DNA from: Bacillus sp. RO1 | Lineage (GTDB): Bacteria > Bacillota > Bacilli > Bacillales > Bacillaceae_I | Length of the DNA: 64,000 nucleotides | Direction of reading: 5' to 3' | Assembly: GCF_012524115.1 (NCBI RefSeq) | Contig: NZ_JAAZWB010000070.1 | Coordinates: 1 to 64,000, forward strand | In this document: piece after piece, positions 27,032 through 35,892 of the stretch | Layout: every line of letters starts with the position of its first letter | Position numbering within the stretch: position 1 is the stretch's first letter | Notes under the pieces: generated by a model | What the model was told of the DNA's origin: nothing | The model's database searches: none | What the model saw: the letters and a program-made list of their open reading frames with translations, nothing else | Translations under genes and position numbers: made by a program

Positions 27032-27769
27032 TTGAAACCAATAAATGTAGTCATTGTTGATGACAATCAAGATTCTCTTGAAATACTGAATTTTTTTATT
27101 GGAGATCTAACGGAATTTCAAATTGTAGATACATGTCAAAGTGGAGAACAATTGATTGATAGTGTCATGAAAAACAAGGTAGATCTTGTTATTGCGGACA
27201 TAAACATGCCTGAAAAAAGCGGCTTGGATGCAATAAAAGAATGCCTTGAGTTTTACCCTAGTTTAAAGTTTATATTTGTAACAGGTTATAATGAATTTGC
27301 AGTAGAGGCATTTGCTATTTCTGCAATTGACTATATTGTAAAGCCCATGGAAAAAACTAGATTATATAAAGCTTTAGAGCGGGCAAAAGCCCAATTACTT
27401 ACTGAGGTGGCGGATACAAATCAGAAAAACCATAACAAAAGGTTATCTGTTCGTTCCAATAGTTCTTTCTACTATATACCTTTCGAGGATATCATTTTCA
27501 TTGAAAAGTCAGGAAAGAAATGTATCATATATACAACTAACCAATCCATTGAAACCTATGAAAATATTAGTGACATTTATAAACAATTGGATCAAAATTT
27601 TTACCGGACACATCGATCCTATATTGTGAACCTGAGGATGCTATCACATATCACACCTAAGAACGAAACGTATTTTGCCTACTTTAGTAATCATGAGAAA
27701 TATGCACACATTTCCAAATTGAAAATAAATGAAGTACAAGAGCTATTGGCTCAAATCACGAAATCTTAA
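27032..27769 (+). CDS. LytTR-family response regulator
   Basis: A 245-residue regulator. The receiver domain (residues 5-120) has the acidic pocket in IVDDNQD, the phospho-acceptor Asp in VIADINMPEKSG (near residue 56), Thr in FVTGYNEFA and Lys in DYIVKPME. A LytTR DNA-binding domain follows (about 145-240, FEDIIFIEKSGKKCIIYT and NFYRTHRSYIVNL). The TTG start is about ten bases after GAAAGGGG. It lies 28 bp after the kinase gene and is probably co-transcribed. Confidence 0.88.
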   Translation: MKPINVVIVDDNQDSLEILNFFIGDLTEFQIVDTCQSGEQLIDSVMKNKVDLVIADINMPEKSGLDAIKECLEFYPSLKFIFVTGYNEFAVEAFAISAIDYIVKPMEKTRLYKALERAKAQLLTEVADTNQKNHNKRLSVRSNSSFYYIPFEDIIFIEKSGKKCIIYTTNQSIETYENISDIYKQLDQNFYRTHRSYIVNLRMLSHITPKNETYFAYFSNHEKYAHISKLKINEVQELLAQITKS

Positions 27770-27801
27770 CGCTATAGAATTTCGTGGTTTGAGTTTTCTT
27801 T
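27750..27801 (+). terminator. Terminator overlapping the LytTR gene end
   Basis: CTCAAATCACGAAAT pairs with ATTTCGTGGTTTGAG (15 bp, one G-T pair), followed by TTTTCTTTTTT. The stop codon is in the loop region. Confidence 0.92.
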
Positions 27802-27836
27802 TTTACAATGTAATATTTTCATAAAAATTCCAATAA

Positions 27837-28019
27837 TGGTCCTTAAATGTAGAAACTTTACGGTTGAAATGGCAAAGTAGTGCGCCGAAAAGCAATAATG
27901 AAATGCTCAAAAGTATAAGAGAAATTGGACAAAAGGGAATATGTTTCGTTAGAATGCTAGATAAAGATACTTTGTACATCAATCTAAATGACGAATCCTT
28001 TTACTTCACATATAAATGA
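27837..28019 (+). other. Short open frame, possible gene remnant
   Basis: A stop-free stretch of about 60 codons encodes a plausible protein-like sequence (KGICFVRMLDKDTLYINLND, then ESFYFTYK) from TTG at 27864 or ATG at 27903. No ribosome site is visible. It may be a decayed gene. Otherwise the 27802-28147 gap shows nothing. Confidence 0.3.
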
Positions 28020-28164
28020 TGGGAATTTTAAAAAGATGAGGAAGAGCTATCTTATTTAAAATAAACACAAACATACTTTGTTATGGTTAATCGAATCGTT
28101 TTGAAAATTAAATAAGTGGCAAACATCCAATTCTTAAAATAACCGTTATATGGGAGGGGTTTAA

Positions 28165-28302
28165 ATGGATTTGTTAAGTGATGAATCTTTGATGGAAGTT
28201 TATGAAGCAGCGATAACAAATGACTTGAATGAAGAGTTCTTGAAGCTGATTCTTGATGAAATGAAGCGGAGAAAAATAGATATACCTGTATCCAACATAT
28301 AA
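28165..28302 (+). CDS. sda: Sporulation histidine-kinase inhibitor Sda
   Basis: A 45-residue protein read from ATG 28165, behind GGGAGGGG. It begins MDLLSDESLMEVYEAAITND and ends in EFLKLILDEMKRRKIDIPVSNI, split here for length. This matches Sda (LSDELLIESY, then an ELI-x-EIKRR-like helix), a helical hairpin. Sda blocks autophosphorylation of sporulation kinases such as KinA after DNA damage or stalled replication. In B. subtilis it is DnaA-controlled; no DnaA box was confirmed here. Confidence 0.85.
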   Translation: MDLLSDESLMEVYEAAITNDLNEEFLKLILDEMKRRKIDIPVSNI

Positions 28303-28375
28303 CGATAACGCGATAAAACAATAGAAGAACACAGATAGAGATGTGATGATCGTAGTCAGCATCTTTTTTCTTTAT

Positions 28376-28546
28376 GGCTCTGTTAAACACCGCTGTTGAT
28401 TTCCGCACTAGGCTTCGCTTTCCTAGGGGCGTTTGGGGAGCCTCCTCGGAAAAGCGCCTGCGGGGTCTCCCCTAAAACGCTATCTCCCTTAGGAGTCTTC
28501 GCCTATTGCTCCAATCACCAGCTAGGTTGCTGCAAAAATTAACACA
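28376..28546 (-). repeat. Dispersed intergenic element, copy 6 (extended ends)
   Basis: Reverse copy from GGCTCTGTTAAACACCGCTG to GCTCCAATCACCAGCTAGG plus the extension GTTGCTGCAAAAATTAACA. It lies between sda and the 28563 gene and reaches almost to that gene's ribosome site. Confidence 0.92.
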
Positions 28547-28562
28547 AAAGGAGAAACTTAGT

Positions 28563-28868
28563 ATGTACATTGTTCATTCAACTTTTATAGTTCCACCTGA
28601 AAAAGCAGATGAAGTTATTTCTATATATCATAACAGATCTAGGATAGTAGAACAGGCGAAAGGTTTTCAGCGCTTTCTTCTTCTACAAAATGAAAACAAA
28701 GCAGGGGAGCTTACAGTTTTCATGGAATGGGATTCAAAAGAAGAATTTATCTCTTGGGTAACCAGTGAAGATTATAAAAGAATACATGAACTGGAAAAGA
28801 AATACCCAGACCAAGAGCTCGCCTCTATAATCCCAACCATTACAAAATTTAAGGTGGTGGCAACATGA
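28563..28868 (+). CDS. ABM-domain (antibiotic biosynthesis monooxygenase / IsdG-like) protein
   Basis: A 101-residue ferredoxin-like alpha-beta protein. YIVHSTFIVPPEKADEVISI, GFQRFLLLQNEN and FMEWDSKEEFISWVTSEDYK follow the ABM pattern, which includes heme-degrading IsdG/HmoB-type enzymes and small monooxygenases. The activity is not determined by motifs alone. The ATG follows AAAGGAGAAAC. It overlaps the next gene by four bases (ATGA). Confidence 0.75.
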   Translation: MYIVHSTFIVPPEKADEVISIYHNRSRIVEQAKGFQRFLLLQNENKAGELTVFMEWDSKEEFISWVTSEDYKRIHELEKKYPDQELASIIPTITKFKVVAT

Positions 28869-29281
28869 ACATTCCCACACAATCTTCAACCGTCCAAAAG
28901 ATTAAAGCAGACATAGGTAACTTGGACGTAGAGCCTATTGTAGAAAAAGTGGTGAAAACCATTTACAATGATTTTCCTTTCCTTGAAGAAAAGTTTGGGG
29001 AAAAAGGAAGAGAAAGAACCATAGAGGACAACTTTTATCACTTTTTATATCTCAACACGGCGTACAAGCTAAATGACACTCAAACTTTCGTGGACTATGT
29101 GATGTGGCTTAATAGTGTACTCGTAAGTAGAGGCTTGAAAACAGATATGATCATCTATAACTTTGAAAAAATACAAGAAAATATGACAGGAATGTTAGAT
29201 AGAGAAGTAGAAGAAAGCTTTTTTATCTATCTGGATGAAGGCATTCAGGCGCTTAAGGAATATAAGCAAGAAAGCGAATAA
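28865..29281 (+). CDS. Helical protein of unknown function, coupled to the ABM gene
   Basis: A 138-residue, probably all-helical cytosolic protein, with no signal or membrane segment. FGEKGRERTIEDNFYHFLYL and FVDYVMWLNSVLVSRGLKTD look like a helical sensor bundle such as those of globin-coupled or cobalamin-binding regulators, but I do not recognise the family with confidence. Its ATG overlaps the ABM stop. A heme- or tetrapyrrole-related role is a guess from the neighbour. Confidence 0.65.
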   Translation: MNIPTQSSTVQKIKADIGNLDVEPIVEKVVKTIYNDFPFLEEKFGEKGRERTIEDNFYHFLYLNTAYKLNDTQTFVDYVMWLNSVLVSRGLKTDMIIYNFEKIQENMTGMLDREVEESFFIYLDEGIQALKEYKQESE

Positions 29282-29293
29282 TGCTCTGGGAAA

Positions 29294-29318
29294 GGCAGTG
29301 TGGACGGGCACTGTCTTT
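29294..29318 (+). terminator. Probable terminator
   Basis: GGCAGTG pairs with CACTGTC over an 8-base loop, but only three T follow. It comes 12 bp after the 28865 gene. Confidence 0.5.
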
Positions 29319-29415
29319 AGTAAATTCACAGGATTGTCATGAGTATGTGAAAGAGGCACGTAAGAAGTGATTTATAATAGAAGAAATCATGTTGGATAAG
29401 GAAGGCTGATAGTTA

Positions 29416-29715
29416 ATGACAAACACTACTATGGGAAGATTCCGAATGATGGGGTTAATAGAAGGCGGATCATTGCTTGTCCTTCTTTTTATAGCAATGC
29501 CTTTGAAATATGGGTTTGACATCCCGCAAGCAGTAAGTGTAGTTGGAGCGTTACATGGCTTTTTGTTCATCACTTATGTCCTATTCATTGCATATATCAC
29601 GTTAAAGATAAGATGGTCCCTAAAGTGGGCGGCAGGTGCTGTAGCTGTTGCTTTCATTCCATTTGGGAATATCGTATTTGACAACTATTTGAAGAAATCT
29701 TCTTTTGTGAACTGA
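29416..29715 (+). CDS. DUF3817 membrane protein
   Basis: A 99-residue integral membrane protein with three helices. RFRMMGLIEGGSLLVLLFIA, then KYGFDIP and ALHGFLFITYVLFIAY, form the DUF3817 pattern (YdzA-like; integral membrane, unknown function). It is a single gene with its own terminator. The ribosome site is weak (AAGGCTGATAGTTA). Confidence 0.82.
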   Translation: MTNTTMGRFRMMGLIEGGSLLVLLFIAMPLKYGFDIPQAVSVVGALHGFLFITYVLFIAYITLKIRWSLKWAAGAVAVAFIPFGNIVFDNYLKKSSFVN

Positions 29716-29742
29716 CTCTCTCTCGATGGGGGTCAGTTTTTT
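29710..29742 (+). terminator. Terminator of the DUF3817 gene
   Basis: AACTGAC pairs with GTCAGTT, followed by a T-run. The stem begins at the stop codon. Confidence 0.8.
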
Positions 29743-29933
29743 TGTAAGGAGCTAATCATGGTGTAGGTTAGTGGTCTATGGTTATTAATAGCCCGAAGCG
29801 AAACCCATGGGACTGTCTTATAGAAAAGCTAGAAACAATACCATATTCTAAATACTTGTCATTTCCCTTCTTCCATCATTCTTCGCTATAATGAGTTGTA
29901 TAGATTTATCGTACTAAAGGAGTAGTTGCTTTC

Positions 29934-31061
29934 GTGAACGTTGGTCGGATATTATCATTCGTCGCATTTTTCTCATTATATAATATTTTGATGTTTTATC
30001 TTGGCTGGAACGGCTTAGTCTGGTTAAAAGCCATCTTCTCGTTCCAACAAGAAACTGTATATTGGTTAGGCATCACCATTTTTTCTTATGCCTATATTCT
30101 TGGCAGGTTGGTTAAACCGCTCTCCTGGTTGTCGATTGTTGGTTCAATATGGTTTGGATATATTCAGTACGGACTTCTTTTATTTCCGGTAGCTAATCTT
30201 ATTGTTTGGATACTTGACATAACGGGAGTTCCAGCGCAGACTTCCATTGTAATGGTTGGGACCGTAACAGCTATCATGATTGCTTTTATTTTCATCACTG
30301 GCCTCTACAATGCATACAGCCCGGTAATCAGAAAATATGAGGTGACCATACCAAAAAAAGCCGAAATGAAAAAAATTCATATTGCGGTTGCCTCTGACAT
30401 GCATTTCGGTAAGCTATCAGGCGTCGCCCATGCCAAGAGGCTTGTAAAGATGATAGATCGCATCAAGCCGGATATCATTCTGCTTCCTGGTGATATTATT
30501 GATGACGAGCCCGAACATTTTCAAAAAAAGAAAATGGGGGCTATCATGAAACAACTCGATGCGCCACTAGGTATTTTTGGGGTTCTAGGTAACCATGAAT
30601 ACTATGGAAGAGAGATCCCTCAGTTTCTAAAAGAGATGGAAAAGGTTGATATCCGTATTTTGATGGATGAGGTTATTCAAGTTGGAGATAGTTTTTATTT
30701 GCTAGGCAGAAAAGATAAAACAGACTCAAGAAGAAAGTCGTTCCAACAGCTGGTAAAGGATAGTGATATAGATGTTTCCTTGCCATTAATAGCAATGGAT
30801 CATCAGCCTGCAGAGCTGAAAGAAGCGCAGGAATGTGGGGTTGATCTCATCGTATCGGGTCATACCCATAGAGGTCAAATGGCGCCAAACCACTTTATTA
30901 CCAAAAGGCTGTTTGAGCTGGATTGGGGTTACTTGAAAAAAGGTCAGTTACATGCATTTGTTTCCTCTGGCTTCGGTTTCTGGGGGCCGCCACTTAGAAT
31001 AGGAAGCAGGTCGGAAGTATTGGAAATTGTCGTAGAATTTGAAGATAGAGAAGGTTATTAA
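29934..31061 (+). CDS. Membrane-anchored metallophosphoesterase
   Basis: A 375-residue protein. Four hydrophobic segments occupy residues 1-130, followed by a calcineurin-like phosphoesterase domain. Metal ligands are visible in ASDMHFG (near residue 153), LLPGDIIDD, GNHEYYG, and SGHTHRGQM. The catalytic domain is probably cytosolic or at the membrane face. The substrate is unknown; related YkuE-type enzymes act on lipid-linked or nucleotide phosphates. GTG start behind AAAGGAG. The dbpA gene follows after three bases. Confidence 0.85.
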   Translation: MNVGRILSFVAFFSLYNILMFYLGWNGLVWLKAIFSFQQETVYWLGITIFSYAYILGRLVKPLSWLSIVGSIWFGYIQYGLLLFPVANLIVWILDITGVPAQTSIVMVGTVTAIMIAFIFITGLYNAYSPVIRKYEVTIPKKAEMKKIHIAVASDMHFGKLSGVAHAKRLVKMIDRIKPDIILLPGDIIDDEPEHFQKKKMGAIMKQLDAPLGIFGVLGNHEYYGREIPQFLKEMEKVDIRILMDEVIQVGDSFYLLGRKDKTDSRRKSFQQLVKDSDIDVSLPLIAMDHQPAELKEAQECGVDLIVSGHTHRGQMAPNHFITKRLFELDWGYLKKGQLHAFVSSGFGFWGPPLRIGSRSEVLEIVVEFEDREGY

Positions 31062-31064
31062 CGA

Positions 31065-32507
31065 ATGAATAGAACTTTTCAGCAATTTAATCTAGGAGAA
31101 GACATTGTCAGGGCTTTAAGTAGTCTTAACTATATAAAAGCGACAAATGTCCAAGAAGAAGTGATACCAAAAGCTCTAGAGAAGATGGATATCATTGTAC
31201 AATCACAAACAGGAAGCGGGAAGACAGCTGCATTTGCCGTCCCTCTTTGTGAACTTGTCCACTGGGAAGAAAATAAGCCACAGGCCTTGGTATTGACTCC
31301 AACCAGGGAACTTGCCGCCCAGGTGAAGGATGATATAACAAACATTGGGCGCTTTAAACGAGTTAAGGCAACCGCTATTTACGGAAAACAATCTTTTCAA
31401 AGGCAAAAAATAGAATTGAAGCAAAAGTCTCATATAGTGGTGGGTACACCTGGACGGGTGCTGGACCATCTTGAAAAGGGTACGCTTGAAGTGAATAGAC
31501 TCAAGTATCTTGTCATTGATGAGGCGGACGAAATGTTAAATATGGGCTTTATTGATCAAGTAGAAGCAATCATTCAAAAGCTACCTAAGGATAGGGTAAC
31601 CATGTTATTTTCAGCCACCTTGCCCCAAGATATTAAACAACTATCGAATCGATATATGACAGAACCTGCATTTGTTGAAATAAAAAGAAGTGGTTTGACG
31701 ACAAATCGAATAAAGCATGTCTGGTATGAGGTGGAGGAAGGGGAGAAATTTCTTTTACTGAAAGACATTACAGTAGTGGAAAACCCTGATAGCTGTATCG
31801 TTTTTTGCGCAACGCAAGAAGAAGTGGAGAGGGTTTACCGTAAACTTCATCGCAGTGGGTATCCTTGCGGAAAGTTGCATGGAGGCATGGTACAGGAAGA
31901 CCGTTTTTCTGTAATGAATGCTTTCAAACGAGGAGAATTCCGATATCTGATCGCAACGGATGTGGCGTCAAGAGGTATTGACATTGAAGATATAAGCTTA
32001 GTCATCAATTATGATATTCCTTCTGATAAGGAACGATATGTACATCGTATCGGACGAACAGCAAGAGCTGGAAAATCTGGTAAAGCCATTACGCTTATTT
32101 CAAATGACGAAAATCATCAATTAGAAGAAATAGAGAATTATATTGGATATAAGATTTTAAAAAGTGAAGTTCCTAATAGAGATACTATATCCCGAGCTGA
32201 AAATTCTTTTTTAGAGAAGATGAAAAATAAACCAACAAAGAAAGAAGAAAAAGGCGCTAAATTAGCGAGGAATATTATGAAACTCTATTTTAATGGCGGT
32301 AAGAAAAAGAAAATTAGAGCGGTGGACTTCGTTGGGACCATTTGCCAAATAGATGGTATGACACCAGAAGATATAGGGATTATTTCTATTCAGGAGAATC
32401 AGACGTATATTGATATCTTAAATGGAAAGGGACCTTTAGTATTAAAAGAAATGAAAAACCGCACCGTTAAAGGCAAACAACTGAAAGTGCATGAGGCACG
32501 AAACTAA
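31065..32507 (+). CDS. dbpA: DEAD-box RNA helicase DbpA (YxiN type)
   Basis: A 480-residue ATP-dependent RNA helicase. The Q motif, Walker A ([10 protein letters not shown], near residue 50), PTRELA, TPGR, DEAD box (VIDEADEML, near residue 154), SAT, and motif VI ([10 protein letters not shown]) are all intact. The C-terminal 75 residues form a DbpA RNA-binding domain ([18 protein letters not shown]), which targets helix 92 of 23S rRNA in the known enzymes. Role: 50S subunit maturation. Confidence 0.92.
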   Translation: MNRTFQQFNLGEDIVRALSSLNYIKATNVQEEVIPKALEKMDIIVQSQTGSGKTAAFAVPLCELVHWEENKPQALVLTPTRELAAQVKDDITNIGRFKRVKATAIYGKQSFQRQKIELKQKSHIVVGTPGRVLDHLEKGTLEVNRLKYLVIDEADEMLNMGFIDQVEAIIQKLPKDRVTMLFSATLPQDIKQLSNRYMTEPAFVEIKRSGLTTNRIKHVWYEVEEGEKFLLLKDITVVENPDSCIVFCATQEEVERVYRKLHRSGYPCGKLHGGMVQEDRFSVMNAFKRGEFRYLIATDVASRGIDIEDISLVINYDIPSDKERYVHRIGRTARAGKSGKAITLISNDENHQLEEIENYIGYKILKSEVPNRDTISRAENSFLEKMKNKPTKKEEKGAKLARNIMKLYFNGGKKKKIRAVDFVGTICQIDGMTPEDIGIISIQENQTYIDILNGKGPLVLKEMKNRTVKGKQLKVHEARN

Positions 32508-32510
32508 TAG

Positions 32511-32552
32511 AGCTCGCCAATTCCTATTGGGATTTGGCGAGCTTTTATTTTT
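32511..32552 (+). terminator. Terminator of dbpA
   Basis: AGCTCGCCAA pairs with TTGGCGAGCT over a loop of about 12 bases, followed by TTTATTTTT. Confidence 0.88.
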
Positions 32553-32561
32553 ATTATTGGA

Positions 32562-32741
32562 TCTGTTAAAGTATACTGTTGATTTTTGGACCAACCTAGC
32601 TGTTGATTGGAGCAAAGGGCGAAGACTCCTGCGGGGGAGTAGCGACAATGTTGAGACCCCGCAGGGCGCAGCCCGAGGAGGCTCAAGGTGCCCCGCGGAA
32701 AGCGAAGCCTAGTGCGGAAATCAACAGCGGTGTATAACAGA
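32562..32741 (+). repeat. Dispersed intergenic element, copy 7 (extended ends)
   Basis: Forward copy. The outer ends TCTGTTAAAGTATACTGTTG and CAACAGCGGTGTATAACAGA are inverted repeats, and the inner core starts at 32598 with AGCTGTTGATTGGAGC. It fills the gap between dbpA and the convergent yjiH-like gene. Confidence 0.92.
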
Positions 32742-32750
32742 GCGTTATTA

Positions 32751-34145
32751 TTAGAAAAAGAACAAATGAGCCATTAGTGCTGCAACAGGCAATGTAATGA
32801 TGGTTCTTTGCAAGAAGATGATGAACAGTTCCCATATGGATAGAGGAATTTTTGATTTTATTAAAAGAATGCCAATCTCTGACATGTAAATCAATTGAGT
32901 CAATGACATAACGGCAATAACAAATCTCGTAAGCTCAGACTCTATCCCACTTCCAATAACTGCTGGAAGAAACATATCCGCAAACCCTACAATCATGGCT
33001 GGTGCTGCAGCCTGGGCTTCTGGAATTTGCAACAGTTGAAGAAACGGGATGAATGGATAAGATAGAATGTTGAAGACTTCCGTAAATTCTGCCACCACCA
33101 AGGCAATTGTTCCTAAAGCCATCACAAGTGGAATGAGTGCCATCCAAATATCCACTACATTATAAATCCCTTTTTTTACAATTTGATTTATACTCTTCAC
33201 TTGCCCCGCTTTATCTACGGCCTGCTGCAGTCCCCATTGAAAGCTCGACAATCCTCTTGGAACATTTTCATCTATTTTCTGGCCAACAGGCTCGTAATAT
33301 GTATCTTTTTTACGAGAAAGAGGGGGAATTCTTGGGCATATAACTGCTGCGATAATTCCAGTAACGACTACTGTAAAGTAGAAGGGTACAAACATATGAT
33401 CAATTCCAATAAACTTGGCTATAACTAGACTAAAAGCAATGGAAGCAATGGAAAAGTTGGTTGCTACAACAGCTGCTTCCCTTTTCGTATAATAGCCGGA
33501 TTCATATTGTTGCGTGGTTAACAACACCCCGACGGTCCCGCTTCCCATCCAAGAAGCCATTGCATCAATAGACGAACGACCAGGTAGCTTAAAGAGAGGA
33601 TGCATTACTTTTCTAACCAATGTACCAACGAAGTCCATTAAACCGAACTCTAACAGAAGTGGCATGAAGAGACTTGCAAAAAGAAACCATACAGTTAGAA
33701 CTGGGATAAGGTCATATAAGACAATGCCACCTGTAAATTCTGATGTAATCATTTCTGGTCCAAATTTCGTTAACGTCATAACAGCGAATGCCGCACCTAA
33801 TACGCGCAGTGCAAGCCATATACTTCCTACGTTCAAAAGGGAGTCTAGAAAGCTATCCTTTTTTATGAATGGTAAGGGAATAAACCTCACTACCAAACTG
33901 CTAATAGCTGAAACAACTAATACAATTGCCATGAAGGAAGGAATAACCCCACCAAAAGTAGTCAAAACCAAGTCAGCCATTATTCCAAGACCAATGGTTA
34001 CATTTCCGTTGAATGAAACCGGAATTAGGAAAAGAAGTATACCAATTAAAGAAGGAATGGCGAATTTCAAGATTTGTAAAGTTGAATAGGTTGGGGCATC
34101 TGTTTGTTTGGAGTAGGTAGTTTGTTTGGCGGATTGAGTACGCAT
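32751..34145 (-). CDS. YjiH-family membrane protein (nucleoside-recognition/Gate domains)
   Basis: A 464-residue protein with about 11 membrane helices. MASWMGSGTVGVLLTTQQYE and AQAAAPAMIVGFADMFLPAV are typical of the YjiH family, which contains Gate (nucleoside recognition) domains like those of spore-maturation proteins SpmA/B. The substrate is unknown. An N-terminal polar tail of about 22 residues precedes the first helix. The ATG at 34145 follows GGAG. Confidence 0.82.
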   Translation of the reverse strand: MRTQSAKQTTYSKQTDAPTYSTLQILKFAIPSLIGILLFLIPVSFNGNVTIGLGIMADLVLTTFGGVIPSFMAIVLVVSAISSLVVRFIPLPFIKKDSFLDSLLNVGSIWLALRVLGAAFAVMTLTKFGPEMITSEFTGGIVLYDLIPVLTVWFLFASLFMPLLLEFGLMDFVGTLVRKVMHPLFKLPGRSSIDAMASWMGSGTVGVLLTTQQYESGYYTKREAAVVATNFSIASIAFSLVIAKFIGIDHMFVPFYFTVVVTGIIAAVICPRIPPLSRKKDTYYEPVGQKIDENVPRGLSSFQWGLQQAVDKAGQVKSINQIVKKGIYNVVDIWMALIPLVMALGTIALVVAEFTEVFNILSYPFIPFLQLLQIPEAQAAAPAMIVGFADMFLPAVIGSGIESELTRFVIAVMSLTQLIYMSEIGILLIKSKIPLSIWELFIIFLQRTIITLPVAALMAHLFFF

Positions 34146-34308
34146 ACGTTTTGTCTCCTTTTTTAATTATTAAGATAGTATAATATAAATAAAAATAACA
34201 CTATGCGTATATTTATACAACCCTATCTTTTCAAATAGGTTCTCTTTTCGGATATTCATCGGTTTCTTGGAATATGTTAAACCGAGGGTAAGTGAAAGGA
34301 GGGATTGC

Positions 34309-35868
34309 ATGTTGTCTAGAAACCAGAAGCAAACAGCTTATAACTTGACCAAATATAAGGATGCGCTCCCCGTTCCACCAGTTTTAAAGCACCTATATAA
34401 AGGGGAAGATTATACATATTACGAGGTATGTATGAAGGAATGCAAGGTTTCGGTGCATAGTGAATTGCCCGAGACGGTTATGTGGGGCTATGAAGGGATA
34501 TTCCCAGGACCGACCATTCAAGTGCAGAGTGGGGAAAGGGTGTATATCAAGTGGAAGAATCAATTGCCACCTGTGCATCTTTTGCCAATAGATTTTACCG
34601 TCCATGGTGCTCATCGTGACGTCCCCGAGGTAAGGACAGTAGTTCATGTGCACGGGGCGGTTGTAGAACCGGAGAGTGATGGGTACCCTGATGCCTGGTT
34701 TACAAATGGATATCAACAGGTGGGAGAGAAGTTTGTAAAACAAGTCTATCAATATGACAACTATATGGATGCTTGTACCCTTTGGTACCACGACCATGCA
34801 CTTGGAATTACCAGGTTAAACATATATGCAGGCCTCGCCGGCTTCTTTTTAGTAAGAAGTAAACGAGAACAATCATTGAATCTGCCAGCAGGAGAATATG
34901 ATATTCCATTATTGATACAGGATCGGACATTTAATCAAGATGGATCGCTTTATTATCCCAAACAGCCAGAAGAACCAGTGCCAGGACTTGTAACGTCCAT
35001 TGTGCCTGAGTTCTTCGGAGAAACAATATTGGTTAATGGAAAAGTATGGCCTTATTTGGAGGTGGAACCTAGAAAATATCGATTCCGAATGCTGAACGGC
35101 TCAAACAGTAGATTCTATAGATTAAAGCTTGATAGAGATCAACTTATGTTTCAGATAGGGACAGATAGAGGACTTTTGCCTCAACCGATAGGAATAAAGG
35201 AAATTATTCTAGCACCTGCTGAAAGGGCGGATATTATCATCGATTTCTCTAATTTGGAAGGGAGGAAAATTTCATTAATAAATGGCGCACCTGCTCCTTT
35301 CCCAAGTGGAGAGGCTAAAAATGAAGTAAGGGATGTCATGCAGTTCAGGGTAATCTCCAAAGCTATGTATATTGATACCAGCAGCATTCCTGCAGAATTG
35401 GAACAACTACCTATTTTGTCTGAAAAGAGTGTGGTAAGAAAAAGGTTATTAACGCTTGATCACTTGAAGGATGAGTATGGAAGAGAGCTCATGTTGCTAG
35501 ATAATAAAGGTTGGGATGCGCCTATTTCTGAAAATCCTAGACTTGGAACGACTGAAATCTGGTATCTTATTAACCTTACACCAGACACCCACCCCATCCA
35601 TATTCATTTAATAGATTTTCAGATACTTGACCGACGAGAGTTTAATGTAGAGAAATACAACAATGAACAAGTGATTGAATACCTAGGGCCTAGTCTCTTA
35701 CCAGAACCACAGGAAAGGGGGAGAAAGGACACCGTAAGGGCAAATCCTAATGAGATTACAAGATTAATCATGCAATTTGGTCCTTATTCAGGACTTTATG
35801 TATGGCACTGTCATATGCTGGAACATGAAGATTATGAAATGATGCGGCCGTATATAGTGATAAGGTAA
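34309..35868 (+). CDS. cotA: CotA-type multicopper oxidase (laccase)
   Basis: A 519-residue three-cupredoxin multicopper oxidase. Copper ligands: VHVHG (near residue 118), WYHDHAL (near 164), HPIHIHL (near 428) and the WHCHMLEHEDYEMM end, with His-Cys-His and axial Met of the type 1 site. The length and lack of a signal peptide match B. subtilis CotA, an outer spore-coat laccase (bilirubin oxidase-like) that makes brown pigment. The start at 34309 follows AAAGGAGGG; the frame is open 14 codons upstream. Confidence 0.92.
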   Translation: MLSRNQKQTAYNLTKYKDALPVPPVLKHLYKGEDYTYYEVCMKECKVSVHSELPETVMWGYEGIFPGPTIQVQSGERVYIKWKNQLPPVHLLPIDFTVHGAHRDVPEVRTVVHVHGAVVEPESDGYPDAWFTNGYQQVGEKFVKQVYQYDNYMDACTLWYHDHALGITRLNIYAGLAGFFLVRSKREQSLNLPAGEYDIPLLIQDRTFNQDGSLYYPKQPEEPVPGLVTSIVPEFFGETILVNGKVWPYLEVEPRKYRFRMLNGSNSRFYRLKLDRDQLMFQIGTDRGLLPQPIGIKEIILAPAERADIIIDFSNLEGRKISLINGAPAPFPSGEAKNEVRDVMQFRVISKAMYIDTSSIPAELEQLPILSEKSVVRKRLLTLDHLKDEYGRELMLLDNKGWDAPISENPRLGTTEIWYLINLTPDTHPIHIHLIDFQILDRREFNVEKYNNEQVIEYLGPSLLPEPQERGRKDTVRANPNEITRLIMQFGPYSGLYVWHCHMLEHEDYEMMRPYIVIR

Positions 35869-35892
35869 CCGAGAAGATAGGCGGAATACTTG

